A stretch of DNA of 64,000 nucleotides from CAWAMR01 sp963783095. GTDB taxonomy: Bacteria; Planctomycetota; Planctomycetia; Gemmatales; Gemmataceae. The position numbers and the translations under genes were made by a program. Numbering within the stretch: the stretch's first letter is position 1; every line of letters starts with the position of its first letter. Positions 7,858 through 16,264 of the stretch are shown here, in pieces. The stretch covers positions 434,001-498,000 of the forward strand of contig CAWAMR010000002.1 of the NCBI GenBank assembly GCA_963783095.1, in the 5' to 3' direction. The notes below the pieces were generated by a model. That model saw only the letters and a program-made list of their open reading frames with translations. It was not told the DNA's origin and did no database searches.

Positions 7858-9313
7858 TGCGCACGAAAACGATGGCCGTTTTATCTTCATAGACCTTCTC
7901 CCATCGATCGGATTTCGCTAATTGTTCGGTCAATGGGGCGGCACGATCCTTGATCGGCTTGGGCGCGATGACAATGCGCGCAATTTGCAAATCGGGATCG
8001 CGTTCCCAACCCTCCCTTGCCTCCCAAGTTTTAATGGACCGCAAGAGCCGGGCCTCGCCATAGAGATTCGTTCGCCCATCCATGCTCACGGGCAATCCCG
8101 GCAGGTTCCAGATCAGATAGCCGCCCCAGTCGAAGTTATTGAACAGCGGGCCGGGATAATGCTTTTCCTTTACGAATTGCACGGCCCCGACCGGGTAGGT
8201 TTCTTCATGACACGCAGCAATGGTCTTGTCCGGGAAGCCGACGGCCCAGACCACTCGAATCAGCACGATCGCCAGAGATGTTGCGATAACCATTCCCCGG
8301 AAACTTAAATGAGAGTCGGGAACAGCAGGGGATTGTCTATTCTCCTCTGCTCCGGGGCGGAGAATCACGGCAGCGCAGGCCAGCACACCGTACCACAAGT
8401 CTCGTTGCATTCGGAGTCCGAAGAATAGTCCCGAGGCCAGTACTGCCAGATCCCAGAGAGGATAGCCGCGCCGGGCGATGACGACCGCTGCGGCGATCGA
8501 CAGAATGATGAGCGGCCAGTTCCACCACTTCGTGAAGTCGGGAGGCTGCAATTCCATCACCAACTGCAATGCCTGCGTTTGCGTCGCGTATTCCCACACG
8601 ACGACGTAAAGGCGGAAATGAAACGGCGTCAAAAGCGTGGCAAATGCGCAAAGAGATCCAAGGATCAAAAAGGCTTTCATCTGCGACCAGGCTTGTGGAT
8701 CACGCCTAAAGAAATAGTCGAATAGGGCAACGCCGAATCCCATACCAAGGATGCCCAAACCCAGAACGAATTGAATGTGAACATTGGCCCAGAGCACATA
8801 TAAGATGGGGAGCCAGCAAAACCTCCTCCACGATGATTCGCGTCGGATTTCGTAAGCCGAGTGCAAGGTCAGAGTTGTGCAGAGGATGGTGATATGCCAG
8901 GGACGCTCGGTCATGAAGTTGACCAGTGCAACGGTCACCAGGAACAGCACACCCAGACCCAGCCAGATTCGACGAGAGCGCAGTATGAACCAGGCAATGC
9001 CCAGAAAGGAAAGGCTTCCAAGCAAATGTTTCAGGACGAGAATGGCGGGAAAGCCGGCTGTTTGGTATGCGAGGTAGAAAACCAGTTCATAGAGCCAACT
9101 GTATGCCACCCAGGGGATTTGTTCCTCCTGACCGATGCGCGAGAATGGATCGGTTGCCGGCAAGGCGTGATGTTGGACGATGTATCGTCCCACAGCGAGA
9201 TGCCACCAGGTATCGACATCCAGGCAAGCATGAACGGCGTTGCCGGCCGGCAACAACGCGAGCAGGAAGAAGGCAAACCATTGACGTTGGCGCGTATCGG
9301 TTGGCGTGGACAT
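7844..9313 (-). CDS. Polytopic membrane protein, possibly GT-C glycosyltransferase-like
   Basis: 489 residues with about ten hydrophobic segments. A first extracytoplasmic loop carries DVDTWWHLAVGRYI, an acidic motif placed as in GT-C transferases of the PMT/ArnT type. The C-terminal ~110 residues are soluble and include NNFDWGGYLIWNLPGLPVSMDGRTN, often found at the end of uncharacterised GT-C-like planctomycete proteins. The start at 9313 lies 24 bases from tRNA-Arg on the same strand. The enzymatic role is inferred from topology only. Confidence 0.65.
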   Translation of the reverse strand: MSTPTDTRQRQWFAFFLLALLPAGNAVHACLDVDTWWHLAVGRYIVQHHALPATDPFSRIGQEEQIPWVAYSWLYELVFYLAYQTAGFPAILVLKHLLGSLSFLGIAWFILRSRRIWLGLGVLFLVTVALVNFMTERPWHITILCTTLTLHSAYEIRRESSWRRFCWLPILYVLWANVHIQFVLGLGILGMGFGVALFDYFFRRDPQAWSQMKAFLILGSLCAFATLLTPFHFRLYVVVWEYATQTQALQLVMELQPPDFTKWWNWPLIILSIAAAVVIARRGYPLWDLAVLASGLFFGLRMQRDLWYGVLACAAVILRPGAEENRQSPAVPDSHLSFRGMVIATSLAIVLIRVVWAVGFPDKTIAACHEETYPVGAVQFVKEKHYPGPLFNNFDWGGYLIWNLPGLPVSMDGRTNLYGEARLLRSIKTWEAREGWERDPDLQIARIVIAPKPIKDRAAPLTEQLAKSDRWEKVYEDKTAIVFVRITEQ

Positions 9314-9337
9314 GCAGAAAGGATAGCTAAGATTGAG

Positions 9338-9411
9338 TATCCCCGACAGGAGTCGAACCTGTAACCTTTGCCTCCGGAGGGCAACGCTCTATCCAGTTGA
9401 GCTACGGGGAC
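9338..9411 (-). tRNA. tRNA-Arg (anticodon CCG)
   Basis: Read on the minus strand, the sequence folds as a standard cloverleaf: acceptor GTCCCCG pairs with CGGGGAT (terminal G-U), D stem GCTC/GAGC, anticodon stem TTGCC/GGCAA around the loop CTCCGGA, T stem ACAGG/CCTGT around TTCGACT. The loop places CCG as anticodon, reading the CGG codon. CCA is not encoded. 74 nt without CCA. Confidence 0.95.
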
Positions 9412-9499
9412 TCACGATACACGGGATTATACCCGTTGGGCAACCCTTGGACAAGCGGCAGAAGAAACCGGGTGACGAACAGCCTCTGCCGAGTGTCGC

Positions 9500-9853
9500 C
9501 TAAACACCCAACAATTCCCGATACATTTCCTCATTGAAACCGACAACGATCGTATTGCCGATGCGCGCGGTGGGGGCACGAAGATTTCCGGTTGGGCCGA
9601 TCATGTAGCTCAGCAATGTCTCGGTATCGGGGCGGTCTTTTTTCAAATCGAAGACCACCACTTTTTTACCCTTGATCGAGATGAGCTTGTCTGCCCGCAC
9701 CAACAGTTGCAAAGCCTGATCGGCGCTATACTTGACCTTCGCGGCCTCTTCGGTTGCGGCGACCGAACCGTCCACGGACTCAAGGAACCCTTGAGTTTTC
9801 TTGCAGGTCGTTCAGGCACGCCGATCGTACATCCAGTCGATTTTCTTGGTCAT
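9500..9853 (-). CDS. ArsC/Spx-like thioredoxin-fold selenoprotein (in-frame UGA read as selenocysteine)
   Basis: A 117-residue product is obtained only if the TGA at 9812-9814 (codon 14) is decoded. The start is MTKKIDWMYDRRA, then U, then TTCKKTQGFLE, giving a UxxC redox motif where ArsC-like thioredoxin-fold proteins have CxxC or Cx5R. The frame is the same before and after the TGA, so this is not a frameshift. The ATG at 9853 has GGAG 8 bases upstream. A perfect 8-bp hairpin begins 15 bases after the UGA (separate entry). The downstream domain (VVVFDLKKDRP, APTARIGNTIVVGFNEE) has the cis-Pro region of the fold. ArsC-type (seleno)proteins of this length are known in planctomycetes. It lies 55 bases downstream of the MoeB-like gene on the same strand. 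Substrate unknown. Confidence 0.8.
9778..9796 (-). promoter_or_regulatory. Candidate bacterial SECIS hairpin
   Basis: On the minus strand ACTCAAGG-GTT-CCTTGAGT forms a perfect 8-bp stem with a 3-nt loop that begins with G. The stem starts 15 nt after the UGA and the loop is about 24 nt after it. This fits the position and loop-G rule of bacterial SECIS elements. Confidence 0.65.
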
Positions 9854-9908
9854 GAAATGATCTCCATTCTTCCGTGTTTTCCGTGGGTGAATTCTTTTAT
9901 TTCGCTTC

Positions 9909-11096
9909 TCAATATTTCGGCACGGATGGGTCAATGCGCTCACTCCAGGCCAAGATCCCACCCTGAATGTTTACCGCTTTGCCGAATCCGTTTTCCTTCA
10001 GGAATTGTACGGCCTTTGCGCTGCGCATGCCGCTCTTGCAGTGAACCAGAATCTCCCGGTCCCTGGGCAACTCCGCGAGCCGTTGCGGCAGTTCCGGCAG
10101 CGGAATCAGCACGGTCCCGGGTATCCGACCAATCTGGAACTCGTTGGGGTTGCGCACGTCCAGCACGAAGACAGGCTCCTGCGCGTCCAGCCTTTTCTTG
10201 AGTTCCTCGACCGAAATCTCACCTGATGCAGCTTTCGGAGCCGGCGCTTCCTGACCGCGCACTCCACAGAATTGCTCGTAGTCGATCAGAGCTTTGATGG
10301 TCGGCGCATCGCCGCAAATAGGGCACTTGGGATTGCGACGGACTTTGAACTCCCGGAACTTCATCTGCAAGGCGTCGTAGTGCATGAGCCGGCCTGTGAG
10401 CGTTTCGCCTTTGCCGAGGATCATCTTGACCGCTTCGGTCGCCTGAATCATGCCGATAATGCCCGGCAGAATGCCGAGAACCCCGCCTTCCGCACAGCTT
10501 GGCACTTCTCCGGGTGGCGGCGGTTCGGGGTAGAGGCAGCGATAACATGGCCCGTAGGGTGGAAAGAAAACCGATGCCTGTCCGTCAAATCGAAAGATGC
10601 TGCCATAGATGTTCGGCTTCTTCAACAGCACGCAGGCGTCATTGACCAGATAGCGCGTCGGGAAATTATCGGTGCCGTCGATGATGATGTCGTAGGGTGC
10701 GAAAATCCGCATCACATTTTCGGAAGAAAGGCGCTCCTCGTAGAGATCGATGCGAACTTCCGGATTGATCGCGGTGAGCTTATCCTTTGCCGAGTGTAGT
10801 TTGGGGCGGCCCACGTCGGCAGTACCGTGCAGAACCTGTCGTTGCAGATTGCTGAAATCGACGACATCAAAATCGACGATGCCAATCCGGCCCACACCGG
10901 CAGCGGTGAGATAAAGACCCAGCGGGCAGCCAAGCCCACCCGCGCCGATCAGGAGAACGGAACTGGCTTTGAGCCGTTTCTGCCCATCAACGCCGACTTC
11001 GGGCATGATGAGATGCCGGCTATAGCGCGCAATCTCGTTCGCGGAAAGTGAAACATCGTTGGCTCGTTGGCCGAACAGGTCGGGGAGTGTTGCCAT
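9909..11096 (-). CDS. moeB: ThiF/MoeB-family adenylyltransferase with C-terminal rhodanese domain (MoeZ type)
   Basis: 395 residues from the ATG at 11096. The nucleotide-binding loop GAGGLGCPLG is at about 51-60. The zinc site is formed by CYRCLYP and CPICGD. The C-terminal ~100 residues are a rhodanese domain (LDVRNPNEFQIGRIP) with active-site Cys about 353 in CKSGMRSA. Such proteins adenylate and then sulfurate the C-terminal glycine of small sulfur carriers (MoaD, ThiS or CysO-like) for molybdopterin, thiamine or thiolated-tRNA synthesis. Which carrier is served cannot be told. The frame stays open to 11156, but that 20-residue extension is encoded by the 229-bp repeat. It may be co-transcribed with the downstream selenoprotein. 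Confidence 0.88.
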   Translation of the reverse strand: MATLPDLFGQRANDVSLSANEIARYSRHLIMPEVGVDGQKRLKASSVLLIGAGGLGCPLGLYLTAAGVGRIGIVDFDVVDFSNLQRQVLHGTADVGRPKLHSAKDKLTAINPEVRIDLYEERLSSENVMRIFAPYDIIIDGTDNFPTRYLVNDACVLLKKPNIYGSIFRFDGQASVFFPPYGPCYRCLYPEPPPPGEVPSCAEGGVLGILPGIIGMIQATEAVKMILGKGETLTGRLMHYDALQMKFREFKVRRNPKCPICGDAPTIKALIDYEQFCGVRGQEAPAPKAASGEISVEELKKRLDAQEPVFVLDVRNPNEFQIGRIPGTVLIPLPELPQRLAELPRDREILVHCKSGMRSAKAVQFLKENGFGKAVNIQGGILAWSERIDPSVPKY

Positions 11097-11119
11097 GAGG
11101 TTATTGTACTGCGAACAGC

Positions 11120-11348
11120 CTAAAATGACACAATTCGCAATGAGTATTACCATCATCGTTTGCCGCTCCGCGGCGAACGTCTTTGTCTTGCCGCTCCGCG
11201 GCCAAACCTGCCTCGGTCAGCAGCTTATCGTTGAGGCGCATAGCCTTTTGGCGGTGGCAGCGCAAAGCCGCGGAGCGGCAAGACAATACGTTCGCCGCGG
11301 AGCGGCAAACGATGAGGTTATCCCTCACGCAATACTGTGTCACTTTAG
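11120..11348. mobile_element. Palindromic MITE-like element, copy 2 of 3 (229 bp)
   Basis: The left end is CTAAAATGACACAATTCGCA and the right end is CAATACTGTGTCACTTTAG, forming imperfect terminal inverted repeats. Inside are long arms CGTTTGCCGCTCCGCGGCGAACGT and the reverse. Length is 229 bp, identical to copy 3. Outward-reading ATGs occur in both arms; the left one is in frame with moeB. Confidence 0.75.
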
Positions 11349-11592
11349 AACGCGCCGAGAATAATAGCGAAAACGAAGAGATGCGGAATCACCTAGCACG
11401 AAAACGCAAGCGCGAGAAAACTTACGACCGCCGTGGCGTCGATTCATCTTTCCTGATTTCATCCTTTCCAAAACTCGATTGCTTGTTGCCCAAGACGAGA
11501 TAGCATACATCCAATACCGTTCTCCTCGGAAGTCATGCGGATGGTCTGCATGCCGGATTGAAGAAAACGAAACCGTCGCAGAGGCAAGTTTG

Positions 11593-13527
11593 ATGGGCAA
11601 AACCCTGGAGCGTTCGAGCGATCCCGATACCATTCGCCACTGGAAGATCGCGGACTCGATCGAAACCTATGGCATCAAAAACTGGGGCAAAGGCTACTTC
11701 GGCATCAATAAGTCAGGGCACGTCACCGTTCATCCCAACAAGCGCGCCGATGAAGCCATCGATTTGAAACAGTTGGTCGACGACCTCCGCGACCGCGATT
11801 ATCACGTTCCCGTTCTCATCCGCTTCACCGATATCCTTCGCCATCGCGTCGGCGAGATTGCCGGGGCCTTCGACAAGGCCATTCGGGAATACAGTTACAC
11901 CGGCGACTACTGCTGCGTCTATCCCATCAAAGTGAACCAGCAAAGGCATGTGGTCGAGGAAATTCTCGATTTCGGCAAACCTTTCAACTTCGGCCTCGAA
12001 GCCGGCTCCAAGCCGGAACTGCTCGCCGTTCTCGCCATCACTTCAGGCTCCGTGACACCGATCATCTGCAACGGCTTCAAGGACGATGAATTCATCAAGA
12101 TGGTGGTTCTGGCCCGCAAGATCGGCAAGAACATCATCCCGGTGGTGGAGAAATTCACGGAACTGGAATCGATCGTTCGCCACGCCGAGCAACTGGACGT
12201 CCGGCCCGTGATCGGCGTTCGCGTCAAGCTGGCCTCCCGCGGCACAGGACGCTGGCGCGGCAGTGCCGGCTATCGGTCCAAATTTGGTTTGACGATCACC
12301 GAAGTTCTGGAAGCCCTCGACTATTTGAAAGCACGCGGCATGGAGGACTGTCTGCAACTGACGCACTTCCATCTCGGCAGTCAAATCACCAACATTCGCA
12401 AGGTGAAGGATGCCCTGACCGAAGCCGCTCGCGTTTACGTCCAATTGTATCGTGCCGGCGCGGGCCTGAAGATGATGGATGTCGGCGGCGGCCTGGGCAT
12501 CGACTATGACGGCTCGCAAACCGACTTTGAATCGAGCGTCAACTACACGTTGCAGGAGTACGCCAACGATGTGGTGTTTCGGATCAAGAGCGTCTGCGAC
12601 GAAGTGGATGTCCCGCATCCGACCATCATCTCCGAATCGGGCCGGGCCGTGGTGGCCTATCATAGTCTGCTGGTGTTCGACGTGCTGGGAACCTCCAACT
12701 TCGACCGTTGCCAGGCCCCCGACGAAGCTCCCACCGATGTTCCGCAGCCTATCTCCGACCTGTATTCCATTCATCGCGATCTGAACAAGAAGAATTATCT
12801 GGAAGGCTACCACGATTCCCTGCAAGCGATGGAAGAGACGCTCAATCTCTTCAACTTGGGCTATCTGCCGATCGAATCGCGTGCCCTGGCCGAACGGCTC
12901 TTCTGGGCGGTCGGCCGCAAATTGCAACGGCTCGTCCGCGAACTCGACTATGTACCGGAAGAGTTGCACAACCTGGACAATCTTCTCTCTGATACTTATT
13001 TCTGCAACTTCTCGGTCTTTCAATCGATGCCCGATTCGTGGGCGATCAAGCAACTCTTCCCGATCATGCCGATTCATCGCCTCAACGAAGCGCCGACCCG
13101 CAGGGCAGTACTCGGCGACATCACCTGCGATTCGGACGGCAAGATCGATCAGTTCATCGACCTGCGCGACGTGCGCAACACTCTGGAACTTCATCCATTC
13201 AACGGCGAGCCTTATTATCTGGGTGCGTTCCTGATTGGAGCCTATCAGGAGATTCTCGGCGATCTGCACAATCTTCTCGGCGACACCAACGCCGTTCACG
13301 TCAATATCGAGGAAGACGGCACCTATACGATCGACGATTTCATTCCCGGCGACACGGTGCGGGAGGTTCTGCACTACGTCCAATTCTCGGCGGAAAAGCT
13401 CATCGAACGAATGCGCAAAGACGTGGAAAAGGCACTTCGTTACAACAAGATCAGCATGAAGGAATCGCGCGAGTTCCTGCGTTTCTACGAATCGGGGATG
13501 GAAGGGTATACTTATTTGGAGGAGTGA
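11593..13527 (+). CDS. speA: Biosynthetic arginine decarboxylase
   Basis: PLP-dependent fold III decarboxylase that makes agmatine from arginine, the first step of the agmatine route to putrescine and spermidine. 644 residues from the ATG at 11593, the size of SpeA rather than of ornithine decarboxylases. Motifs: the PLP lysine in CCVYPIKVNQQ, the His in THFHLGSQ, the phosphate-binding glycines in MMDVGGGLGIDYDG, and the C-terminal active-site Cys in DITCDSDG. The open frame extends to 11479, but SpeA homology begins with IRHWKIADSIETYG just after the chosen ATG, which has GAGGCAAG upstream. Complete and undamaged. Confidence 0.95.
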   Translation: MGKTLERSSDPDTIRHWKIADSIETYGIKNWGKGYFGINKSGHVTVHPNKRADEAIDLKQLVDDLRDRDYHVPVLIRFTDILRHRVGEIAGAFDKAIREYSYTGDYCCVYPIKVNQQRHVVEEILDFGKPFNFGLEAGSKPELLAVLAITSGSVTPIICNGFKDDEFIKMVVLARKIGKNIIPVVEKFTELESIVRHAEQLDVRPVIGVRVKLASRGTGRWRGSAGYRSKFGLTITEVLEALDYLKARGMEDCLQLTHFHLGSQITNIRKVKDALTEAARVYVQLYRAGAGLKMMDVGGGLGIDYDGSQTDFESSVNYTLQEYANDVVFRIKSVCDEVDVPHPTIISESGRAVVAYHSLLVFDVLGTSNFDRCQAPDEAPTDVPQPISDLYSIHRDLNKKNYLEGYHDSLQAMEETLNLFNLGYLPIESRALAERLFWAVGRKLQRLVRELDYVPEELHNLDNLLSDTYFCNFSVFQSMPDSWAIKQLFPIMPIHRLNEAPTRRAVLGDITCDSDGKIDQFIDLRDVRNTLELHPFNGEPYYLGAFLIGAYQEILGDLHNLLGDTNAVHVNIEEDGTYTIDDFIPGDTVREVLHYVQFSAEKLIERMRKDVEKALRYNKISMKESREFLRFYESGMEGYTYLEE

Positions 13528-13557
13528 TCTGGGGGATCAGTTGCTTTTTGGGGCGGA

Positions 13558-13710
13558 CTACTTCCTTGCTAGCGAGATTCCGAATTCCCGTTCAAGGACG
13601 CGGCGGCCGTGTTCAAGCGCCCGCTTTGCCTCGGACCGCGAATGGCTGAAGTCGCCATTCGACCCTCCAGCATCCATGCCGAGCCGGTGAATCTCAGTGG
13701 AGGCAGTCAT
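13558..13710 (-). CDS. Small hypothetical ORF, overlapping stop/start with the zinc-finger ORF
   Basis: 50 codons, MTASTEIHR to FGISLARK. Not recognised. Its ATG overlaps the TGA of the upstream ORF as ATGA (13707-13710), a typical coupling arrangement and the main reason to list it. The product is charged, without membrane or secretion features. It could be the tail of one original gene. Low confidence. Confidence 0.3.
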   Translation of the reverse strand: MTASTEIHRLGMDAGGSNGDFSHSRSEAKRALEHGRRVLEREFGISLARK

Positions 13711-13859
13711 GTCGATGCCCTGACTGCATGAACCATGCAGCTCTCGCAGGTGGCAAGGTGTGCTTTCTCGGCATCGTCCAACGACTCACCGGAAAGTAAC
13801 TTCTGCAGCAGATTGTCGCACAATTTGTGTGGCCTCAATGACGTCTCGTGAGCATCCAT
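13707..13859 (-). CDS. Small zinc-finger (anti-sigma-like) protein
   Basis: 50 residues from the ATG at 13859. A Cys near residue 14 (HKLCDNLLQ) and a HLATCESC segment give the C...HxxxCxxC pattern of zf-HC2 zinc fingers found at the N-terminus of anti-sigma factors. No transmembrane segment and no neighbouring ECF sigma gene, so it may be a remnant or a free-standing zinc-binding peptide. The frame is open to 13958, but that extension has no conserved features. No good ribosome-binding site. Confidence 0.4.
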   Translation of the reverse strand: MDAHETSLRPHKLCDNLLQKLLSGESLDDAEKAHLATCESCMVHAVRAST

Positions 13860-14213
13860 GCACAGGCATCGCCTGCATGCCAAACCAACAGTCGTTCCAG
13901 ATGGCCATCTGGGACTCCCACACATGCGGAGGAGGTCAGCGCCCGCCGAGGTGCTCATCGATCAAATTATCGTCTATCTAACGCAGCGCTCAGATTCCAG
14001 AATAACGCGAGACGGGCTCGCCGACAATGCAAATTGTCGAAATGTTTTGTCGCTGTACTCTCGAATCGATGACGATTACGCCGCGTGAGACTTCGCATCG
14101 CTCCCTTGCTTGTTACCCCCTCGACCTGCTATCAATCACTCGCAGCACGCCATCAATGGTGACAGATTCCGATGCCGACTGATGGAGACTTCTGAATCCG
14201 ACGATTCTTCAAC
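13860..14213. other. Intergenic stretch without a supportable gene
   Basis: Several short ORFs occur in all frames but none has a recognisable motif, ribosome-binding site or consistent codon use. No clear hairpin terminator follows speA. Confidence 0.5.
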
Positions 14214-14227
14214 GAAAGGATTAGTTG

Positions 14228-15622
14228 ATGGGAACCTCAATGATGGGAATCTTGGCACATGCAGCCTTTGTGCAGAGCCTGTTTACCCTGGATGTTCAAC
14301 CGCGGATTGCAGCAGAAGGTGGGCCAGTTGTTTTTGATGTGACGGCGACCTACACCGGCAGTCGACCGATTGGAATCTATGAACCTGACGAAAGATTTTT
14401 TTCAATCCAAGCCCCGCCATCCTGGAACTCCATTCGACGCGAGCCAAAGCCGCAAATATTTTCTTCTAGACTCGGCTTCTTTAATGATCCCGTTCCCAAA
14501 GTGGTTGCTCCTGGATACAAGATTCAACGCACAATTCTCTTTCACCGCTTATTTGTAGGGAGAATCCCACGAGGACCAGCCACGTTCATCTTTGACTTTA
14601 GAGTTGGATGCCAATTAGCGAAGGAATGCTATCTTGTAGCCAGAGTTCAAAAATCCGTCAGAGTTGATGTCGAGCCGTTTAGTAAAGAACTGGCCAACAA
14701 ACTTCAGCAACAACTCTTGCGCCAGGAGAACCCGTTTTTTGAGAATTCTCTTGGCGACTACAAGAACAAATACGCGGAATTGGTGCTGAACACCCGCCAC
14801 GCTGAGTTCGTTCCATTGGCGCTGTCATTGATCGCCCAACGGCCCAATTTGGAATCCGAACTCCGCGAATTTGTCTACAGCGTCTCTTCTGATCCATCGG
14901 CCATCCACCGCGAATTCGCCGACGATCTTATATCCGGTAACTCCAAATACAATCTCATCCAGACTCACGAAGATTGGTCTTGGCGAGAATTGCCCTCGCT
15001 GGAGATTCTCGAACGATATTTCATGCTCCTCAATTTTGCCCGCCGAGACCTCTACGGCCGGCAAGGCAAGGGACCGCTCCAGATGCCCTATTATTTTACT
15101 CGTGCCAATGACAGTATCGGCTGGCTCTTTCAAAGACTTCCTGACCCCCTCTTGAAGAAGATGCAAAAAGAAGGAAATCTCTGGGTCAAGACGCTGGTCT
15201 ATGTCACGTTCCCGAATCGGGTTTCTACAGAATGGAAACAAGGTGTATTGAAAGATCTGCAAGAACGCGTCAAGCCGCTGCCCGAAGAACTCCTCAACCG
15301 CTGGTTCGGAAAACTCGATTCGGATCAATATCAGGAACGCGCAGCTGGGAGCAGGTTCTTCCTGAACCATTTCGACCGAACCCAAGCGTTTTTGAAGAAA
15401 GCAGCAAAGAAACCGCTCTCGGCGGAGGCCAAGGATCGAGTCGAGTCGATTCTTGATCAGGGCAGCAATCGGGAGCGAGACCCAATGGAGATCGACATCC
15501 TGCAATTGCTCGATAGAACCACGGAGGGAACGCCGATCCTCATAATTCTGGCTTCCGGCGAGTCGGGCTGTCATTTGACGCGGGACGCGAAGGAACTCCT
15601 GGCAAAACGCAATAAGAAGTGA
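14228..15622 (+). CDS. Secreted protein of unknown function
   Basis: 464 residues from the ATG at 14228, with AAAGGA 8 bases upstream; a TTG one codon earlier is also possible. The first ~20 residues are hydrophobic and could be a weak signal peptide. Residues ~20-150 are beta-rich (VFDVTATYTGSRPIGIYEP) and look like an Ig-like binding module. From ~160 to the end the protein is helical and charged, ending KELLAKRNKK. I do not recognise a family. It stands between an accessory patch and speA, alone on its strand. Confidence 0.6.
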   Translation: MGTSMMGILAHAAFVQSLFTLDVQPRIAAEGGPVVFDVTATYTGSRPIGIYEPDERFFSIQAPPSWNSIRREPKPQIFSSRLGFFNDPVPKVVAPGYKIQRTILFHRLFVGRIPRGPATFIFDFRVGCQLAKECYLVARVQKSVRVDVEPFSKELANKLQQQLLRQENPFFENSLGDYKNKYAELVLNTRHAEFVPLALSLIAQRPNLESELREFVYSVSSDPSAIHREFADDLISGNSKYNLIQTHEDWSWRELPSLEILERYFMLLNFARRDLYGRQGKGPLQMPYYFTRANDSIGWLFQRLPDPLLKKMQKEGNLWVKTLVYVTFPNRVSTEWKQGVLKDLQERVKPLPEELLNRWFGKLDSDQYQERAAGSRFFLNHFDRTQAFLKKAAKKPLSAEAKDRVESILDQGSNRERDPMEIDILQLLDRTTEGTPILIILASGESGCHLTRDAKELLAKRNKK

Positions 15623-15794
15623 CGCTCGATCCGCATCTATAAGATGTGCGGAAATGTCGCCCTTGCATCACTGGCTCAGTCGCCGATATTTGCTTTCATT
15701 ATCTTCTTGCAACTCCATTGAAATATGTACCCATGTTCACTAAAATAAAGTAATGGGATAAACCCCATTTGTGCTTCGTGGTCTCCTTTGCAAT

Positions 15795-15975
15795 TTTAGT
15801 GTAGGGTGACGCAGTAGGCGAGCGTCGCGGCGTAAGCGCGACGTGGCAACCAGTGTCCGTAGGCTCGGATTTCTCTCCGAGTCGAACTTGTTGACAGAGG
15901 ATTAGCGCACTGGCGGTGGTAGCCACGTCGCGCTTACGCCGCGACGCTCGCCTGTGGCCTTAATCTTACAGTGAT
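15795..15975. mobile_element. MITE-like palindromic element related to 1335-1550
   Basis: The arms AGGCGAGCGTCGCGGCGTAA and the reverse complement are nearly identical to those at 1335-1550, flanked by TTTAGTGTAGGGTGA on the left and CCTTAATCTTACAGTGA on the right. The full IS630-like tips are degraded here. Outside it, 15623-16264 contains no supportable gene. Confidence 0.55.
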
Positions 15976-16094
15976 CGCAAACGCAAACGAACGAATTATC
16001 GAATGCTGTGCTACATATTGCTACACAATTTCGTTTGCAGACCAACGATTGAATAACCAAACAAACGAGGCGGTGAAGACCATGCTTCCAAGAA

Positions 16095-16164
16095 CTAAGA
16101 GCCAATCAAACGCTTATCGATTTGATGGATTGCCGAGGTTTTTGCTGATGAGGGCCCGAAACGG
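16095..16164. repeat. 70-bp direct repeat, copy 1
   Basis: Identical over 70 bases to 17556-17625. The upstream 12 bases (TGCTTCCAAGAA) are also shared, with the segment just left of the IS630 element at 16250. The two units therefore lie in a tandem arrangement with a spacing of 167 bases before IS630 inserted. Confidence 0.85.
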
Positions 16165-16264
16165 GTGCAGACGCTACAAATTGCTACAAGAATCGGTTTG
16201 TATGGCAATGAGCAATGTTCGCAAACGCGAACGAACGAATTCCTGGCCGTGCTTCCAAGAACTA

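Noticed and set aside
12043..13383. 446-codon antisense ORF opposite speA
   Set aside because: Long open antisense frames are common opposite GC-biased genes. The product shows no recognisable domain.
16140..16170. Hammerhead-ribozyme-like core CTGATGAGGGCCCGAAAC in the repeat (also at 17603-17623)
   Set aside because: The core words are present, but stem II would be almost absent and no matching stem I/III with a UH cleavage site is found around it. The third copy at 19511 has GAGC in place of GAAA. Chance resemblance is more likely.
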